From: Ceratobasidium sp. AG-K
Taxonomy: Eukaryota > Basidiomycota > Agaricomycetes > Cantharellales > Ceratobasidiaceae
Assembly (NCBI GenBank): GCA_037039685.1
Contig: JAWNGF010000005.1
Location: 248,001-312,000 of the forward strand
DNA: 64,000 nucleotides
Reading direction: 5' to 3'
Shown here: positions 23,489 to 35,887 of the stretch, in pieces
Layout of the letters: every line of letters begins with the position of its first letter
Position numbering within the stretch: the stretch's first letter is position 1
Translations under genes and position numbers: made by a program
The notes under the pieces: generated by a model
Told to the model about the DNA's origin: nothing
The model's database searches: none
The model's input: only the letters and a program-made list of their open reading frames with translations

Positions 23489-24156
23489 TTCGATAGATTG
23501 TCGAGGACGGGGCGCAGTGAAGCAGTTGCTGTGAATTGAGCGAGTGAGCTTGGCGCATTTATGCGCCCTTCACGGCCATGAGGGTGTCCTGGCATGAATT
23601 GTGAAGAACCTACCAGCCCAGGCATTACGACAAAACTTTCGTCATCACTGAGAGCAATGACGAGCAAGTAACGAGAGACGCAAGCTAGAAGACAAGTCGG
23701 TCGCAGTGGAGCGGTTGGGAGGGGGAAGAGTGCGTAGTTGGTGGGGTTAAACTGAATAGCAAGAACGGGTCATTGTTTTCGCTGATAAGAAGTAGTATCC
23801 TTGCGCTAGAAAGGAAGGCAGAGAATTTCAAGAGGGTGCAGGGCAAAACCAGACTGGGCTACGGCAGCGAGCAAGCACCGGTCTCCATAGAAGTGATCAG
23901 TGAGCGGCTCGTTGGATTGCGTGATGAGTGACGCAGTCAGGGCTGATTAGTCCCAATGCGCAGGGTGAGTGCTTTCTGGGCGTAAGGATGCCTGATGCAG
24001 AGGCCTGTTTCTAAGATCAAGTAAGACTAGCTTGGGAAGTCAGGAAGGCAATGAGAGAAGTGCAGGAGGAAACTATCACGTGCCCTGGGATCAAATTAGT
24101 CACGTGGCAATGTTGAGGATCATCGCAAGATTAGTCGCGTCTCCTGGCGCGCTTCG
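23489..24156. other. Divergent intergenic region
   Basis: About 670 bases between the minus-strand small secreted gene and the plus-strand gene starting at 24157. It must contain both promoters. No TATA-like motif stands out and no coding sequence was seen. Confidence 0.45.
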
Positions 24157-26226
24157 ATGACGGACATGATGCGAAGGACGAAGTTTCCCATTGAGATCAT
24201 TGCCATGGTCTTGTCCGAGCTCACGCATGCGTAAGTTGTCGAAAAAATGTATAAATACCATATTTGCTCACGTTGGGTAGCGAGGCGTGGCGGCTTCGGA
24301 TCCTTTGCTGCGCTGTCAACGATTGGGTCCACAACGTGCTTGTCAAGCGAGCGCTCCAGTCCACATCACTTGTCGCTCGTGCACCGGCCAGTTTTATCTT
24401 TTACGAACCCACCGATGGAGTCCATGGACTTCGGTGAGTACTTTTTATTCGCTCGCATTTGCTCATTTGACCCGCCACAGCTTTTCATTCCTTCAGAAAC
24501 ACGGCACGTCAGCCATATTTCAGGCTAAAATCGGCAACACCCGGGAACGCGAGTCGTTTCATCAGAAAAGCTACCTACACATTGTTGTTCATCTCGCTAA
24601 CAATGACGATCCGATTTTCATTCGCCACCTGAAAATTCGTGACTTATCCCTGGATCGCGATTCGATGACCTTGCAATGCAACTGGCGCAATCTAATTGTG
24701 GCAGCGTTCAGCATGAGCCCACAGCAACGTAGTAACCAAGCGCTGAGTATCACACCAAAATACGTCTGGCAGCCCGCAAAGATTGACGGAATGTCGGGCA
24801 AATGGCGCAAGGGCTTGGAATGGTTGTATACAGAGTCGCAAGGTGAGAAACTCGCTGTATATCAACGTTGAAATCTTACCCGGTACCAGTGTCTTCCGCA
24901 TCCCAGCGCTCCACTTCGACAACCTCGAGCAGCCAACACATGTATGGACTCGTCGCTTACGAATCTGCCTCAGGCACCACATCATCCAATTCGCAAGCGT
25001 CCGCCGGAACACAAGGCACCCATTTTTCATCTCGCTCCAACCTCACCCAGCAGTCCAACTTGACTCAGATCACCCACATTTCAGCATCGAGCTTGTTCTC
25101 TACCTCTCAGCTCTCCCAAATCAACGATGTCCCTCAGTCATCGCCTCCGCGAGCAGGGACGATGCACGAAGATACCGCGTTGGGCATATCAATGCTTCAC
25201 TCGATCTCGGCCTATCAAGATAGCAGCTGCAGCTCTGGATCTAGACCTAGCGGGGGCGCCAGCGCTTCAGTTTTGCGCACGCTCGGTCTTGACGGCACGC
25301 GCCTGAATCCTGCACCTGCCGTCGACGAACCCGTACCTAGCCCTTCAGCCCCCACGACTTATGTCGTTCAGCGATTTACGTTTGCCGTTGGTCCCGAGTC
25401 GGCGTCATCGCCACCAGTCGCGCATTCTCCACCTCTTGTTTCAGAACGATCTCCCCCAGCGGTTCCCTCATCCCCGATTTCTGAAAGCTTGCTCCATACC
25501 CAAAGCGCCACGATTCGCCCTGTGATGAGGGGTGGAGGAAGTTCGCCGCTTGGAGTGCTGGAGGAGGAGGTCTGTGAGGAGCCAGAGGGCGAAGTGGGAG
25601 ACGAAGGAATGAGCTGGATTGTCGAGAGCGAGCACGACGTAAGCCGGATGTTGGTGGCCGAAGACGAAACTCAGTTCGAGGGCGACGACGAAGATGGAGG
25701 GGACGGCGAAGCCGACGATGAGCGTGAAGACGGATACGGGTGGAGCCACCTCGGTAGGACGGATTCCAAGTCGAGCTTGCCCGGATCACAGGCTGAATCC
25801 CAAGGCACGACGCTCGAGTCTCAAGGCACGACTCTGGGTGGGACAGATGCTGGGAGCGTTGGGTACGCGTTGAGCCAGGTGCCTAGTGTGGGCGGGAGCG
25901 AACGTCTAAGCCAGACGTATAGCGTCAGCACGACCGACGTTGAATCCGAGGTCGCAGTCGACGAAAAAGGCCGCACGTTGAAACTCAAGTTGTCGGAGGA
26001 AGGAGCAGCTCTTGCTGGCACTGGGTCTCCGAGGTTGGGTGGAGTTCGCTCGATGCCTCTGCCTGCCGTGTCACGTGAGGTGCAGGTTCAAGCGCGCTTG
26101 TCGGCCGAGACGTTGGAAGTGCGGAGGGATGTAACAGTTGCAGTGGAGAGTAGAGTCCTTATGCCCTCGAGTTCAATCATCGCACCATCCGAGGCGGACG
26201 GTGAGCCAGAGGCGGGGGAGGATTAG
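24157..26226 (+). CDS. Uncharacterised 641-residue protein with globular N-terminus and Ser/Thr-rich acidic tail
   Basis: Four exons join in frame: 24157-24230, 24281-24433, 24481-24842 and 24890-26226; the summed length is 642 codons including stop. The first ~50 residues (KFPIEIIAMVLSEL, then LRILCCAVNDWV) resemble an F-box, but weakly. Residues about 60-195 look like one compact domain (FIFYEPTDGVHGLRFSF, SYLHIVVHLANNDDPIFIRH, LQCNWRNLIVAAF, KYVWQPAKIDGMSGKW); its strand pattern could be an OB-fold such as the shelterin TPP1 class, which is speculation. From residue ~197 the chain is low-complexity: Ser/Thr/Gln-rich, a strongly acidic block near 25560-25740 (VCEEPEGEVGDE, FEGDDEDGGDGEADDE), and short repeats (ESQGTTL twice). 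No signal peptide or membrane helix is seen. It is likely intracellular or nuclear; the function is unknown. Confidence 0.68.
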
Positions 26227-27944
26227 GAGAACTTGGTGAGTGTCTTGGCTGGGTGTATGCGCTTGAGAATTGACACAATGCATAAACCAGGATTTGATTT
26301 AGGCAATCCGGACAAGCCAGCATATTTTTCTTGCTTATTATAGGGATCTTACGAAGCAGCTGTAAGTGGATATCGACCGTCCGTCACAGCCGTTTCGTAG
26401 GATCCACTCCCCACATACATTTATACATCTTTATCCATGAGCATACATCACATCGTATCAAGCTCTCTCGTTTCACTCACGACTACCCACGAATTATCCA
26501 TCCAATCCTGTCTTTCATCCTACGCATATACATCGCTGTCTCATGCCTGATTGTACCCCACATCCCATAGCTTCTATCCTGTTGTTTCGATGTTTGAACT
26601 CCCAGTTTTCTCATACTTGTTTTCCGCCGATCTATCTATTTTGTTCGTTTCCTCCATAGTCTTATGCTTTCGCGCTGTATGCTTTGTGCTGTTGTCTGGC
26701 GTGAAATGAACAGATTGTGTTAATTGTTGCAGACGGCTTTGATGGCCTGAAATTTCGCGTTCCATAGCTTGTATTTTGTGATGCCTAAATGTCGAATATC
26801 TGATTGACCCAATAGTCAAACCAAACCGAGAGCTGTGTCGTCGGAGGCGATGAATGAACGGTTAGGCGGTATCACACCGGTTTCGCGGCGATGTGTCGGC
26901 CATGGGGGATTATTTGGTGGTAGGCAGTTCTCAATAGCGATTTATTCCGCGTATACATCACTACGTACGTTCCGAGTTATTCGGGGCCGGATATTTATGC
27001 CCATCCTCAGAGTGGAGCGGGGACCAAGTGCCGAGTGACCGAACGAACCAGGCCGGATTATACCAAATGAGGAAGTTCATATTTCGTCATTTGTATGAGA
27101 GACCCTATTGACGCGCCCGGAGAGCCTACCTCCGGGTTGAAACGTGCCATACCCCAAGATTTCATATCAAAACATGATACGTTGCTCACAGCTCTAGGTT
27201 AAAATTACTGGTACACTATTGTCCAAACTTGATGTAACAACTGCAAAATGTATGCTGTTGGTCGGCGTAGGATCGACGTCCAGCCACAAGTAAGCCTCAA
27301 GGCGGTATTTAGAGCAATGGGCCGATGGGCCAGAGAAATCAGCGCGCCTATCGCCTCACCCGATAACCGGCTGAAAGAACCCGGGGATCCATTGGGAGTC
27401 CCGGTCGGGGCCGGGTAACCACGCGTACGGGTCGCCCAATCCCGAATCTCTTTGATTGGTCGCACGTTCACTGGGGCACGGGAATTATTCAGTCGTGCAT
27501 ATATCTTCCAAGTTGACACAACAAATAAATTGTATTATTGTTTAGTCCTTCTGTCCGTTGGTCTTATTTCCCGGTGGGCTCTGGCTGAAATCTCTCAGTG
27601 GAAACATACATAAAACCACTTAGCCTCGCGACCTGCTTGATGTTCGAAACCTATGGAGTATCTCAATCGAACATACCCGAGCAACTGCACAGCTTGAAGT
27701 AGTACGCCGAAAATTGCACGCCCTAGGACGTAGTGCTTTGGGCCGGCATGAGGCTCTATCCGTGCTAAATTGGGTAACCCCGAATCTGGGGAATGCTTGT
27801 ATACCTGCTACAAGAAGTAATTCTCAACATAGCCGTTAGACGTTGAAGTGAAGAACTCAGAGCATCGCATTCCCTTTTTATAAAGCCATACCCAGGTATA
27901 AAGGCACTCTTCTACACACACTTTCCATATCCCCAGTTTTCATA
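26227..27944. other. Intergenic, no gene seen
   Basis: About 1.7 kb before the plus-strand TAP-like array. The segment around 27350-27420 carries a ccggctgaa-type motif also found upstream of copies 5 and 6 (near 32491 and 38282), so part of this is probably a diverged duplicated flank. No coding region or RNA gene was recognised. Confidence 0.45.
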
Positions 27945-30525
27945 ATGATCTATCCGCTGAGCTCTCTAGCTCTGATCACTACTATTGCCGCTTTCACTAA
28001 CGCGAGCCCGTTTGCTGTTCGTGGTGACTACCACAGGTTTGCACCCCGGAACGAAGGCTTCAACTGGGAGTCGTGCGAAGGCGGCCGTGAATGCTCACGA
28101 TTCGAAGTGCCCCTCGACTGGCATGACCCTACTGTCGGTAAAGCATCCCTTGCCGTCGCACGTCTTCCAGCGACGAGGTCTCCCAAGCTTGGAACATTAT
28201 TTGTAAACCCAGGAGGCCCTGGTTAGCGATTTTCTCTCCCGGTGGACTCACCATGGCTCACCGCCGGAGAAAGGTGGTAGTGGACGTGGCACTGTCATGG
28301 GAGCGCTCGGGGAAGTAATCAGGAACGCCAGCGGCGGCTATTACGATGTGCTAGGTATGAAGTTTATTACCAATTGAGCTCACAATGATCTAGATCTCCT
28401 TCCTCAACCCAGGTTGGGATCCCAGAGGTGTCGGGCTCACCGTACCTCTCGCTCGATGTGCCGAGACTACTGATGAGTTAATCGAAATCCTGACAAGGGC
28501 CAATCCAATTAGCATCGAGGCTCGGGGTAACTTCACATCCAAGTATGACTTGGATGTCTTCTATGCTCAGGTCGACCAGGTTGACGCTGGGATCAAGGAG
28601 TTTGGCAAACGGTGCTTGGAATTCAGTCCTGACACGTTTCCCTATATGGGGACTGCTGCTGTCGTGCGCGACATGGTCGCGATGCATGATACTCTTGAAG
28701 GGAAGCACAAGCCAATCGACTACTGGGGCTTCTCGTACGGAACTGTCATTGGTAGTTACTTCGTTAACAGTACGTCCTATCAGCCACAAATTCAGTATGC
28801 GGATCCTAACCTCGTTTTGCTAGTGTTTCCGGACCGCGTTGGTCGAGTTATTCTTGACGGCGTCGTTGACCCTGTTTACTGGGCAAACATGCTTCCCCAT
28901 ACGGTAGTGTACCTTAAGACAATGGCCGAGTTAGCACACTCACGGACGGAGTAGGGGACGAGCAAGTCACTTGAATCAGCTGATGAAGCTTTCGCTGGGT
29001 TCGCCCTTGCGTGTGCTGCCGCCGGTCCAAGCGGATGTGCGGTGGCTGTCAAGGACTCTACGGCAGATAGTATCATTGACTGGACCCATAACTTGCTTAA
29101 TGTGGGTGTGCCTCATGCGCTGTTTCCCATGTCGTTGAAGCCAGATTCCAGGATGCTTACGACTATCAACGAGCCGTTGGTCCGGAAGCAGGGCTGAACT
29201 CAGCATATATCCGCAGTGAGTTTGATCCATATATCTGAGATAAAGCATCGTACTAATTTTCATTAGGGCAAATCTTTAACGCGATGTATCGGCCAATAGA
29301 ATGGCCGACACTGGCGAAGAATCTCAAGGAATGGGCTGACGCTCTAGCTAATGTCACATCAGACGAATCGCACGCAGCTGGCCGAAAACGATATATTGGC
29401 ACTCCGGTCATTAATCTTGAGCGAAGACAGGGAAATGCAACGGAAGAAGACCAAAAGCAGATCTCCAATCTTGTGAATACGGGCGTACGGTGCTCCGACG
29501 CGGTCGATCCGGGTAATGTTGTGACCAAGGACGTCTTTGACTTTGTTGTAGCCAACTCTCGGGATGTTAGTCCAATGTGTACGTCCATGATTTGTTTTAC
29601 AGTCCTGAGTTTGACGGTCTCTCCTGGCCTCGCAGTCGGTCCCTCGTGGTCCGATTCCGGATATTCCTGTCACCACTGGCCAGTACGGGCTGTCGAGCGC
29701 TTCGCAGGTCCTTGGAATCACAAGCTCTCCAACCCTATTCTTGTTATTGGTACGTGTTTATTACATTATAGAAATGCCAATGCCTAAGGACAGCTGCAGG
29801 TAATGAAGCAGATCCAATTACTCCTTACATCTCCGCCAAAAGCGTGGCCGATGCATTGGGTGACTCGGCGATTCTCATCCAGCAAGACGACTACGGTGTA
29901 AGTGAATCAACGTGACGATCGCCTGAACTTGTGTTGATTCGAGTTTCCGATACCATAGCACGCTTCCTTGGCAATGCACTCCGACTGGTATGTAATTATG
30001 ACTTATCACGCCGAAATTGCCTCGCTTACATGCACTGTTTAGTACGCTCGCAGCAGTCCAAGCCTACTTTGTGAAGAACAAGCTTCCTAGCCAAGACAAG
30101 TTCTGTGGTGTAAGTCCATGAAATCTTAGTATATCGAGCGTGATCTCACCTATCAGTATCATTAGACGAATCAAGAGCTGTTTCCTGGTCCCGGCATCAC
30201 GAAGAAAACCCTCAGTCAGCTGACAGCAAACAGTGGCCCAAGTGTTAGCGCCGAGCTCGAAGGCGATCTGAAAACTGTCAAGGACCGTGGGCAGAAACTG
30301 TTCATCGTTGTCATCGCTCTTGCTGTGGCGACAGGGTTGCTTCTAATCTCTCTGATTGTTTTGGGTGTGCGGGGCCGTAAAAAGGCCTCCATACAGGCAT
30401 CGTACGTTCGCCGTGGAGCATTTGAGAAGGCTACAGTTGGAGGCGAGCAAGGTAATGTCTACGACAACCCGTTCAGCCCTATTGGTGAACCCAAAGAGGG
30501 AAGATATGTAAGAGTTGGACGATAG
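27945..30525 (+). CDS. TAP-like alpha/beta hydrolase, membrane-anchored, copy 4
   Basis: First member of the plus-strand array, with about 12 exons. The ATG at 27945 gives MIYPLSSLALITTIAAF, a signal peptide, then the segment EGFNWESCEGGRECSRFEVP shared by the family and NPGGPG. Later motifs are GGYYDVLG, WDPRGVGLT, GFSYGTVIGSYF, VRCSDAVDPGNV, GNEADPITPYIS and YGHASLAMHSD, covering the expected Ser-Asp-His triad. The last exon encodes LFIVVIALAVATGLLLISL (membrane helix), a basic RGRKK and a tail with VYDNPFSP, but ends RYVRVGR rather than the YARVES of most copies. All junctions, including the short intron after TTGCTTAAT, keep the frame. It is the most diverged of the three plus-strand copies. 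The role is inferred as extracellular peptide or ester hydrolysis from a membrane tether. Confidence 0.85.
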
Positions 30526-31491
30526 TAATTCGAGCTCTTGCTCTCCTCCCAGTATCATCTTCTCATATTTCATATCATAGTATGAATGGAATCATTTCTT
30601 ACGCCTGAGCACTCGTAATGTAGAGCCCAGATTTGTCTGTACGCCATTGTAAGCACCGGGTACGAAGATCAAATTATATATCGCAGCCTTAGGCCCTAAA
30701 CCACCACTGCCTTCACCTGCCCGTAGCTGCCATCTCGTCCCGATTCTTACCCACTTCACTTAGTGAATCATGTGTACACTCGGACATCGGACTTGGAAAC
30801 ACTCACTTCAAGCTCATATCCCACCTACCAATGATAAACATACAGTTGATCACAAAAACCGGTCAAGTAGACCGGTCTGTGTTCTACTGTCGGATTTTCG
30901 ATTTTCCAACGTTCTAAATCCTATCAACACCGATTATTTTCAAGGGGAATCACCAGTTATGGGCGCTTGTTGGATGCCGAGCGATCTCCACTGTAAATTT
31001 ATCCTATACATACACGGCCAATTGTGTGCTCCATTGATTGGGAACCAGGCATCAGTGACTTCCTTCATCAGCGTATGGACACCCAGTACCTACTAGCTCG
31101 GCGGAACACGCCGTCCGATACTAGATTGATATATGTATTTCCCGTTGCAAGAGCCCACATTAGTGTACATGGCTAAGGAGGGCCACAAAGGTGATTTACT
31201 ACAAGAGCATATATTCTTGGTGAAGGGGAGGTTGTGTCCCCTAGCCGGCAGAGAGCGACAACCACATCTATTAAACCGGGGTTTCCTCCTGGGAACAGGG
31301 ATGTGGATGGAGGGCTCCCAAGTCCTCCAGAGGTCCTCCAGAGCTTATGTAACTTCTCCCAAGATCCTTGTGCATATGCTCATGTCCTAATATGTCGCAC
31401 GAATAGTCACGCCGTTCTTGGTATCCCTAATTAGGCTTATTACGTAATCAGCTCTCATTAGTCATCAACTCGACTCTCCGGACATTAGGTT

Positions 31492-31580
31492 ACTCAGCGC
31501 AAACCGCAGTGCTAATTGAGGCTCGTAAGGGCTCGTTTACGCAGACGAACCCTTACTTGCACGTGCGGTTTTCGCTGAGT
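31492..31580. repeat. 89-base foldback (imperfect inverted repeat)
   Basis: The arms actcagcgcaaaccgca (left) and the complement of tgcggttttcgctgagt (right) pair with one mismatch over 17 bases. Toward the centre a second stem, taagggctcgt against acgaaccctta, pairs 10 of 11 with an 8-base loop (ttacgcag). Together they make a nearly complete hairpin. It could be a tiny foldback/MITE remnant or a structured transcript element. No clear target-site duplication is visible. Confidence 0.6.
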
Positions 31581-32999
31581 CTACTGACAGTCATCTACCG
31601 GTAATATACCATTGTAATTTACTGTAATGTAACCTACGTTGAGTGTAACCCCGTACACAATGTGACACCAACTATTTTCATATTGTTATTTTAAATGCGT
31701 TATATTGGCTACAAGAACACATGGTCTAACCATCGGGAAACAAAACCGAAAAAACTATACGAGGGTAACTATACGAGGGTAACAAATAGTAGTACTATGG
31801 CTAGGAAGTGTACAGCACGTGACACGAACGCACATACGAGCGACTGTTGTGTTGTCCCCCGTCAGTCACGACAGTCGGATCACGGCGTTCCCCACGCACG
31901 GCCTCTCTTTCTTTCCCGCCCGCCATCCCACGTGGGATGAACGCTATGCCCATTCGAATATGCATGCATAGTCAACAGTCTCACCTTCCCTCACTCCTGT
32001 TAATCAGATGGCCCACCCGGCCCGCAATTCGTACTCGCGTCCCAGAGCCCCGGCACACACCCGCGCTGCAGGCGCGGGCGTCCCTCAAACCACCGGCACC
32101 CTGATCACCGCGTTCGTGTACTATACATATACAGTATTTACATCCTATGCATCACGTTGTGCCAGCTCGAAGGCGCCATCCCAGGATCAGTCGCATGAGG
32201 GCCCAATATATTATATCATCAGCAGGTATGTCTGAGGACTCCGACTTACGAGTAAACTATCTCTCGATCCTTGCACAGCAAAAAACAGGCCCGCGGCATC
32301 GGGGCTGGCACAGCTTGCCGTTGGTCGGTGATGAGTCTATATGCTGATATGATCGCTATCGAATGTGATCGTAGCAATTTATAGCACCCATAGCACCAAA
32401 CAGACTCGTCGGCTGTTCTCCCGAGGCGGTACTTGGGGCAAGGTTGTTGTCAGGGTGGAGGTATTTTGCCTCCCTCTCGGGCTTACCTAATTACCGGCTG
32501 AAGGAATTCGGGCAATCTTGATCTGGGAACCGGAGGACATTGCAACTCCGAACATTTTGAGAAGTCATATTCTCAGTATTTGAACGCTCACTGTATGCGC
32601 GCCAGCATTATTTGACCAGTGCAAGGTAAATGAAAATGGTGGTTAAACTTGTGTTATCATCATGCACCCCTCTCTCTGTCCGACTCTAGTCGAGGTATAA
32701 ATGCGACAAAGAATAGAGAATCGCTTAGCAAAAACTGGAAATTGTACGGAGCACTCCCGAACCGGGGCTTTGTTCAGAAGCGATGCGTAGGTCCTAGAGC
32801 GCGCCAGGTGCCTCGCGATCACGTGCCCGAAGCACTCGGCGAGCCCACACAGCACCCATGACCTAACAGCCTTCTTCCCTCCTACGCCCCCGCCTTCCGA
32901 AGCACATGCTATTTTTGCTGAGGCGCACAGCTTGGCAAATTTCCCCTCTCATAGCTATTTGCTCGTTTTTGTTTGTGCCTTCCAGGATACCGGACAAGC

Positions 33000-33304
33000 A
33001 CATCGCGCAATGACTGCATCAAAATTGGGCGCCAGATGAGAATATAGCACGTATTGCCTATATGTGGTAATTAGGCCGACAACCGCCTGTGATTGAGGAG
33101 TCGGCAGCTCCGAATCCGGGGTTTGCGGTTACTGGCCGCCCCAGGGCAGTGTAATTTGTGCACATACCACGAGTAGAGCGCTAACTTTGTCAATGGCTTG
33201 CCAGACAAGGAGCTAATTACACCGCTTCTCCATTTCGCCTATCCATGCTTCAGTTATAAAAGCACTTGGACATACCTATGCTATCGATATCCACACATTT
33301 TATA
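33000..33304 (+). repeat. Duplicated promoter block upstream of TAP-like copy 5
   Basis: This stretch aligns by eye with 38570-38869 upstream of copy 6: shared landmarks include ggcagtgtaattt, the region around cgagtrgarcgcyaa, gcttcag and ctatcgatatccayaca just before the coding start. Both carry TATAAAAG at the same distance from the ATG. The 5' flank was therefore duplicated with the gene. Confidence 0.7.
33255..33262 (+). promoter_or_regulatory. TATA box of TAP-like copy 5
   Basis: TATAAAAG lies 43-50 bases upstream of the ATG at 33305. Its position argues against the in-frame ATG at 33266, which would be only four bases past the box. The same box occurs before copy 6. Confidence 0.6.
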
Positions 33305-35887
33305 ATGTCTCTTTCTCCGGGCACTCTAGCTTTTTTGGCTATTGCTATCGTTACTTTCGCTAATGCACACCCATGGGCTCTCAGCGATGATTATCATCGA
33401 TTCGCTCCTCGAACCGAAGGCTTCAGCTGGGAGCCATGCGACGGTGGTCGTGAATGCTCACGTTTTGAAGTGCCACTCGACTGGCATGACCCAACTGTTG
33501 GTAAAGCATCCCTTGCTGTTGCACGTCTTCCGGCGACAAAGTCTCCCAAACTCGGGACGTTGTTCATAAACCCAGGAGGCCCAGGTGAGTAGCTTATTTT
33601 CCTCGTGGATCAATAACAGCTCACTGTTCAATAAGGTGTGAGCGGACGGGACGCCGTAATGGGTGGAAACGGAGAAGTAATCAGGAACGCTAGTGGTGGC
33701 TACTACGACGTACTAGGTATGCAGGTGTTCTCTAATTTGTTCATATCATTATCCAAACTCGCCATGGTAAAACAGGCTGGGACCCTCGTGGTGTTGGGCT
33801 CACCGTACCTCTCGCTCGATGTGCCGAGACTACTGATGAGTTAATCGAAATCCTGACAAAGGCCGATCCAAGTGGTATCGAGGCTCGGGGTAACTTCACA
33901 TCCAAATATGACTTGGATGTCTTCTATGCTCAGGTCGACCAGGTTGACGCTGGGATCAAGGAGTTTGGCAAACGGTGCTTGGAATTTAGTCCTGACACCT
34001 TCCCGTATATGGGGACTGCTGCTGTCGTGCGCGACATGGTCGCGATGCATGATACTCTTGAAGGGAAGCAAAAGCCAATCGACTACTGGGGCTTCTCTTA
34101 TGGAACAATTATTGGAAGCTACTTCGTCAACAGTACGTTCAACCCCTTACGTTATCAATGTATGCGCTGACCTAACCTTGCCAGTGTTTCCTGACCGTGT
34201 CGGTCGTGTTATCATTGACGGTGTTGTTGACCCCGTTTACTGGGCAAACATGCTTCCTCATACGGTAACGTAGTTTGATGCAGTAGATACTCCACTGTGC
34301 TAACACTTAGCGCAGGGGAATAGCAAGGCACTTGAGTCAGCCGATGAGGCGTTTGCTGGGTTCGCTCTCGCATGTGCAGCAGCTGGTCCAGCTGGATGCG
34401 CTTTGGCTTACGAGAACTCGACAGCGGATAGCATTATTGAGTGGACTCAAAAACTGCTTGATGTAAGTATGTTATACGAATCGTCGCAGGCTTTGATTGA
34501 CCGAGGTCTTAGGACGTCTACGACTATCGGAAAGCTGTGGGCCCTACAGCAGAGTTCAGCTCGGCAGCCATCCGCAGTTAGTATAACGCTTAATTTCTGG
34601 CTAAGAAGTAGTAATAACATTCACCTAGGAACAATCTTCGATGTGATGTATCGGCCGATAGAATGGCCAACACTGGCAAAGAATCTCAAAGAGTTGGCTG
34701 ACGCTCGAGCCAATGTCACGTCAGACAACTTGCACGCAGCTGGCAGGAAACGATCCATCACGACTTCAACCATCGATCTGGAGCGAAGACAGGGAAACAC
34801 AACCAAGGCGGACAAGGAACAGATCTCGAACCTTGTGAACATAGGCGTACGCTGCTCTGATGCAGTCGATCCTGGCAATGTCGCAACCAAGGACGTGTTC
34901 GACTTTATCGTAGCCAACTCTCGGGATGTTAGCCCCATGTGTACGTCCACCCTTTGTCCTTGTATGCTTGGGGTTGCTCACCACAATTTGCATCTCAGTC
35001 GGTCCCATGTGGTCAGATAGTGGAAATTACTGCCATCATTGGCCAGTACGAGCTGTCGAGCGCTTCACTGGTCCTTGGAATCATAAGCTCTCGAACCCCA
35101 TTCTTGTCATCGGTATGTGCTTACTACCGTACAAACTCGATAGTACTGATAGGTGGTCATAGGCAACGAGGCAGACCCGATCACTCCTTACATCTCAGCC
35201 AAGAGTGTGGCTGACGCGCTGGGCGACTCGGCCATTCTGATCGAGCAGGATGACTACGGTGTGAGTACAGCAGTTGGACTATCTTCCCGACAGGCGCTGA
35301 CTCGAGCTCCGATACTATAGCACGTTTCCTTGGCTATGCACTCCGACTGGTATGAGATAAGGCCCGTCATCCTAAGCCTACATTACTGACTTTTATGCGC
35401 TGTCTAGCACGCTCGCAGCGGTTCAGGACTACTTTGTGAATAACAAGCTTCCTAGCCAAGACAAGTTCTGTGGTGTAAGCATCCAATCCCCGACTGAGTT
35501 GAGGATGACCTGACCTATTATTCGCATTAGACCAACCAAGAGCTGTTTCCCGGTCCTGGCATCACGAAGAAAACGTTGAACCAGATGGCGGCAAACGGCG
35601 GCACAAGTGGCAACCGGAACATGGAAGGGGATCTAAAAGCAGCCAAGGACCGTGGGCAGAAGCTTTTTATCGCCTTAATTGCTCTTGCAGTAGCGACAGG
35701 CCTGCTCCTGCTCTGTCTCATTGTATCCTGTCTGCGAGGCCATAAAAAGGCGACAGCACAAGCACACATTCCTCGGGGCGCATTTGAAAAAGCCGAGGCT
35801 GGAGATGAACAAGGCCATGCCTACGATAACCCATTCAAACCAATTGGCATGTCCAAGGCAGCCGAATATGCACGAGTCGAATCGTAA
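33305..35887 (+). CDS. TAP-like alpha/beta hydrolase, membrane-anchored, copy 5
   Basis: Complete copy with about 12 exons. The ATG at 33305 gives MSLSPGTLAFLAIAIVTFA, a signal peptide. Motifs in order: NPGGPG, GVSGRDAVMGGNGEVIRN, GGYYDVLG, WDPRGVGLT, GFSYGTIIGSYF, VRCSDAVDPGNV, GNEADPITPYIS, YGHVSLAMHSD. The exon with VYDYRKAVGPTAEFSS is reached by an intron ending in gtcttag; the upstream decoy AG (tcgcag) would break the frame. The tail has LFIALIALAVATGLLLLCL (membrane helix), RGHKK, AYDNPFKP and ends YARVES. Long tracts, introns included, are nearly identical to copy 6 (for example 34985-35460 against 40335-40840), indicating very recent duplication or conversion. Function as for the family; the substrate is not known. 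Confidence 0.86.

Larger units (their letters stand above)
30526..33304. other. Intergenic, 2.8 kb, with duplicated flank and a foldback element
   Basis: No convincing gene. It holds a foldback element (31492-31580), a 14-base direct repeat ctatacgagggtaa occurring twice at about 31756-31783, and a block (about 32490-33304) homologous to the region upstream of copy 6. Short open frames in both strands have no protein-like features. Confidence 0.5.

Noticed and set aside
25376..25789. Minus-strand frame of 137 codons opposite the disordered tail
   Set aside because: Antisense shadow of a GC-rich coding exon; Arg/Pro/Ser composition as expected for such shadows.
26227..27944. Possible transposon between the 641-residue gene and TAP-like copy 4
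   Set aside because: No inverted ends, target duplication or transposase-like frame could be found.
31690..32350. Several overlapping open frames of 65-85 codons
   Set aside because: All short, without signal peptides, domains or splice support; GC-rich low-information DNA.
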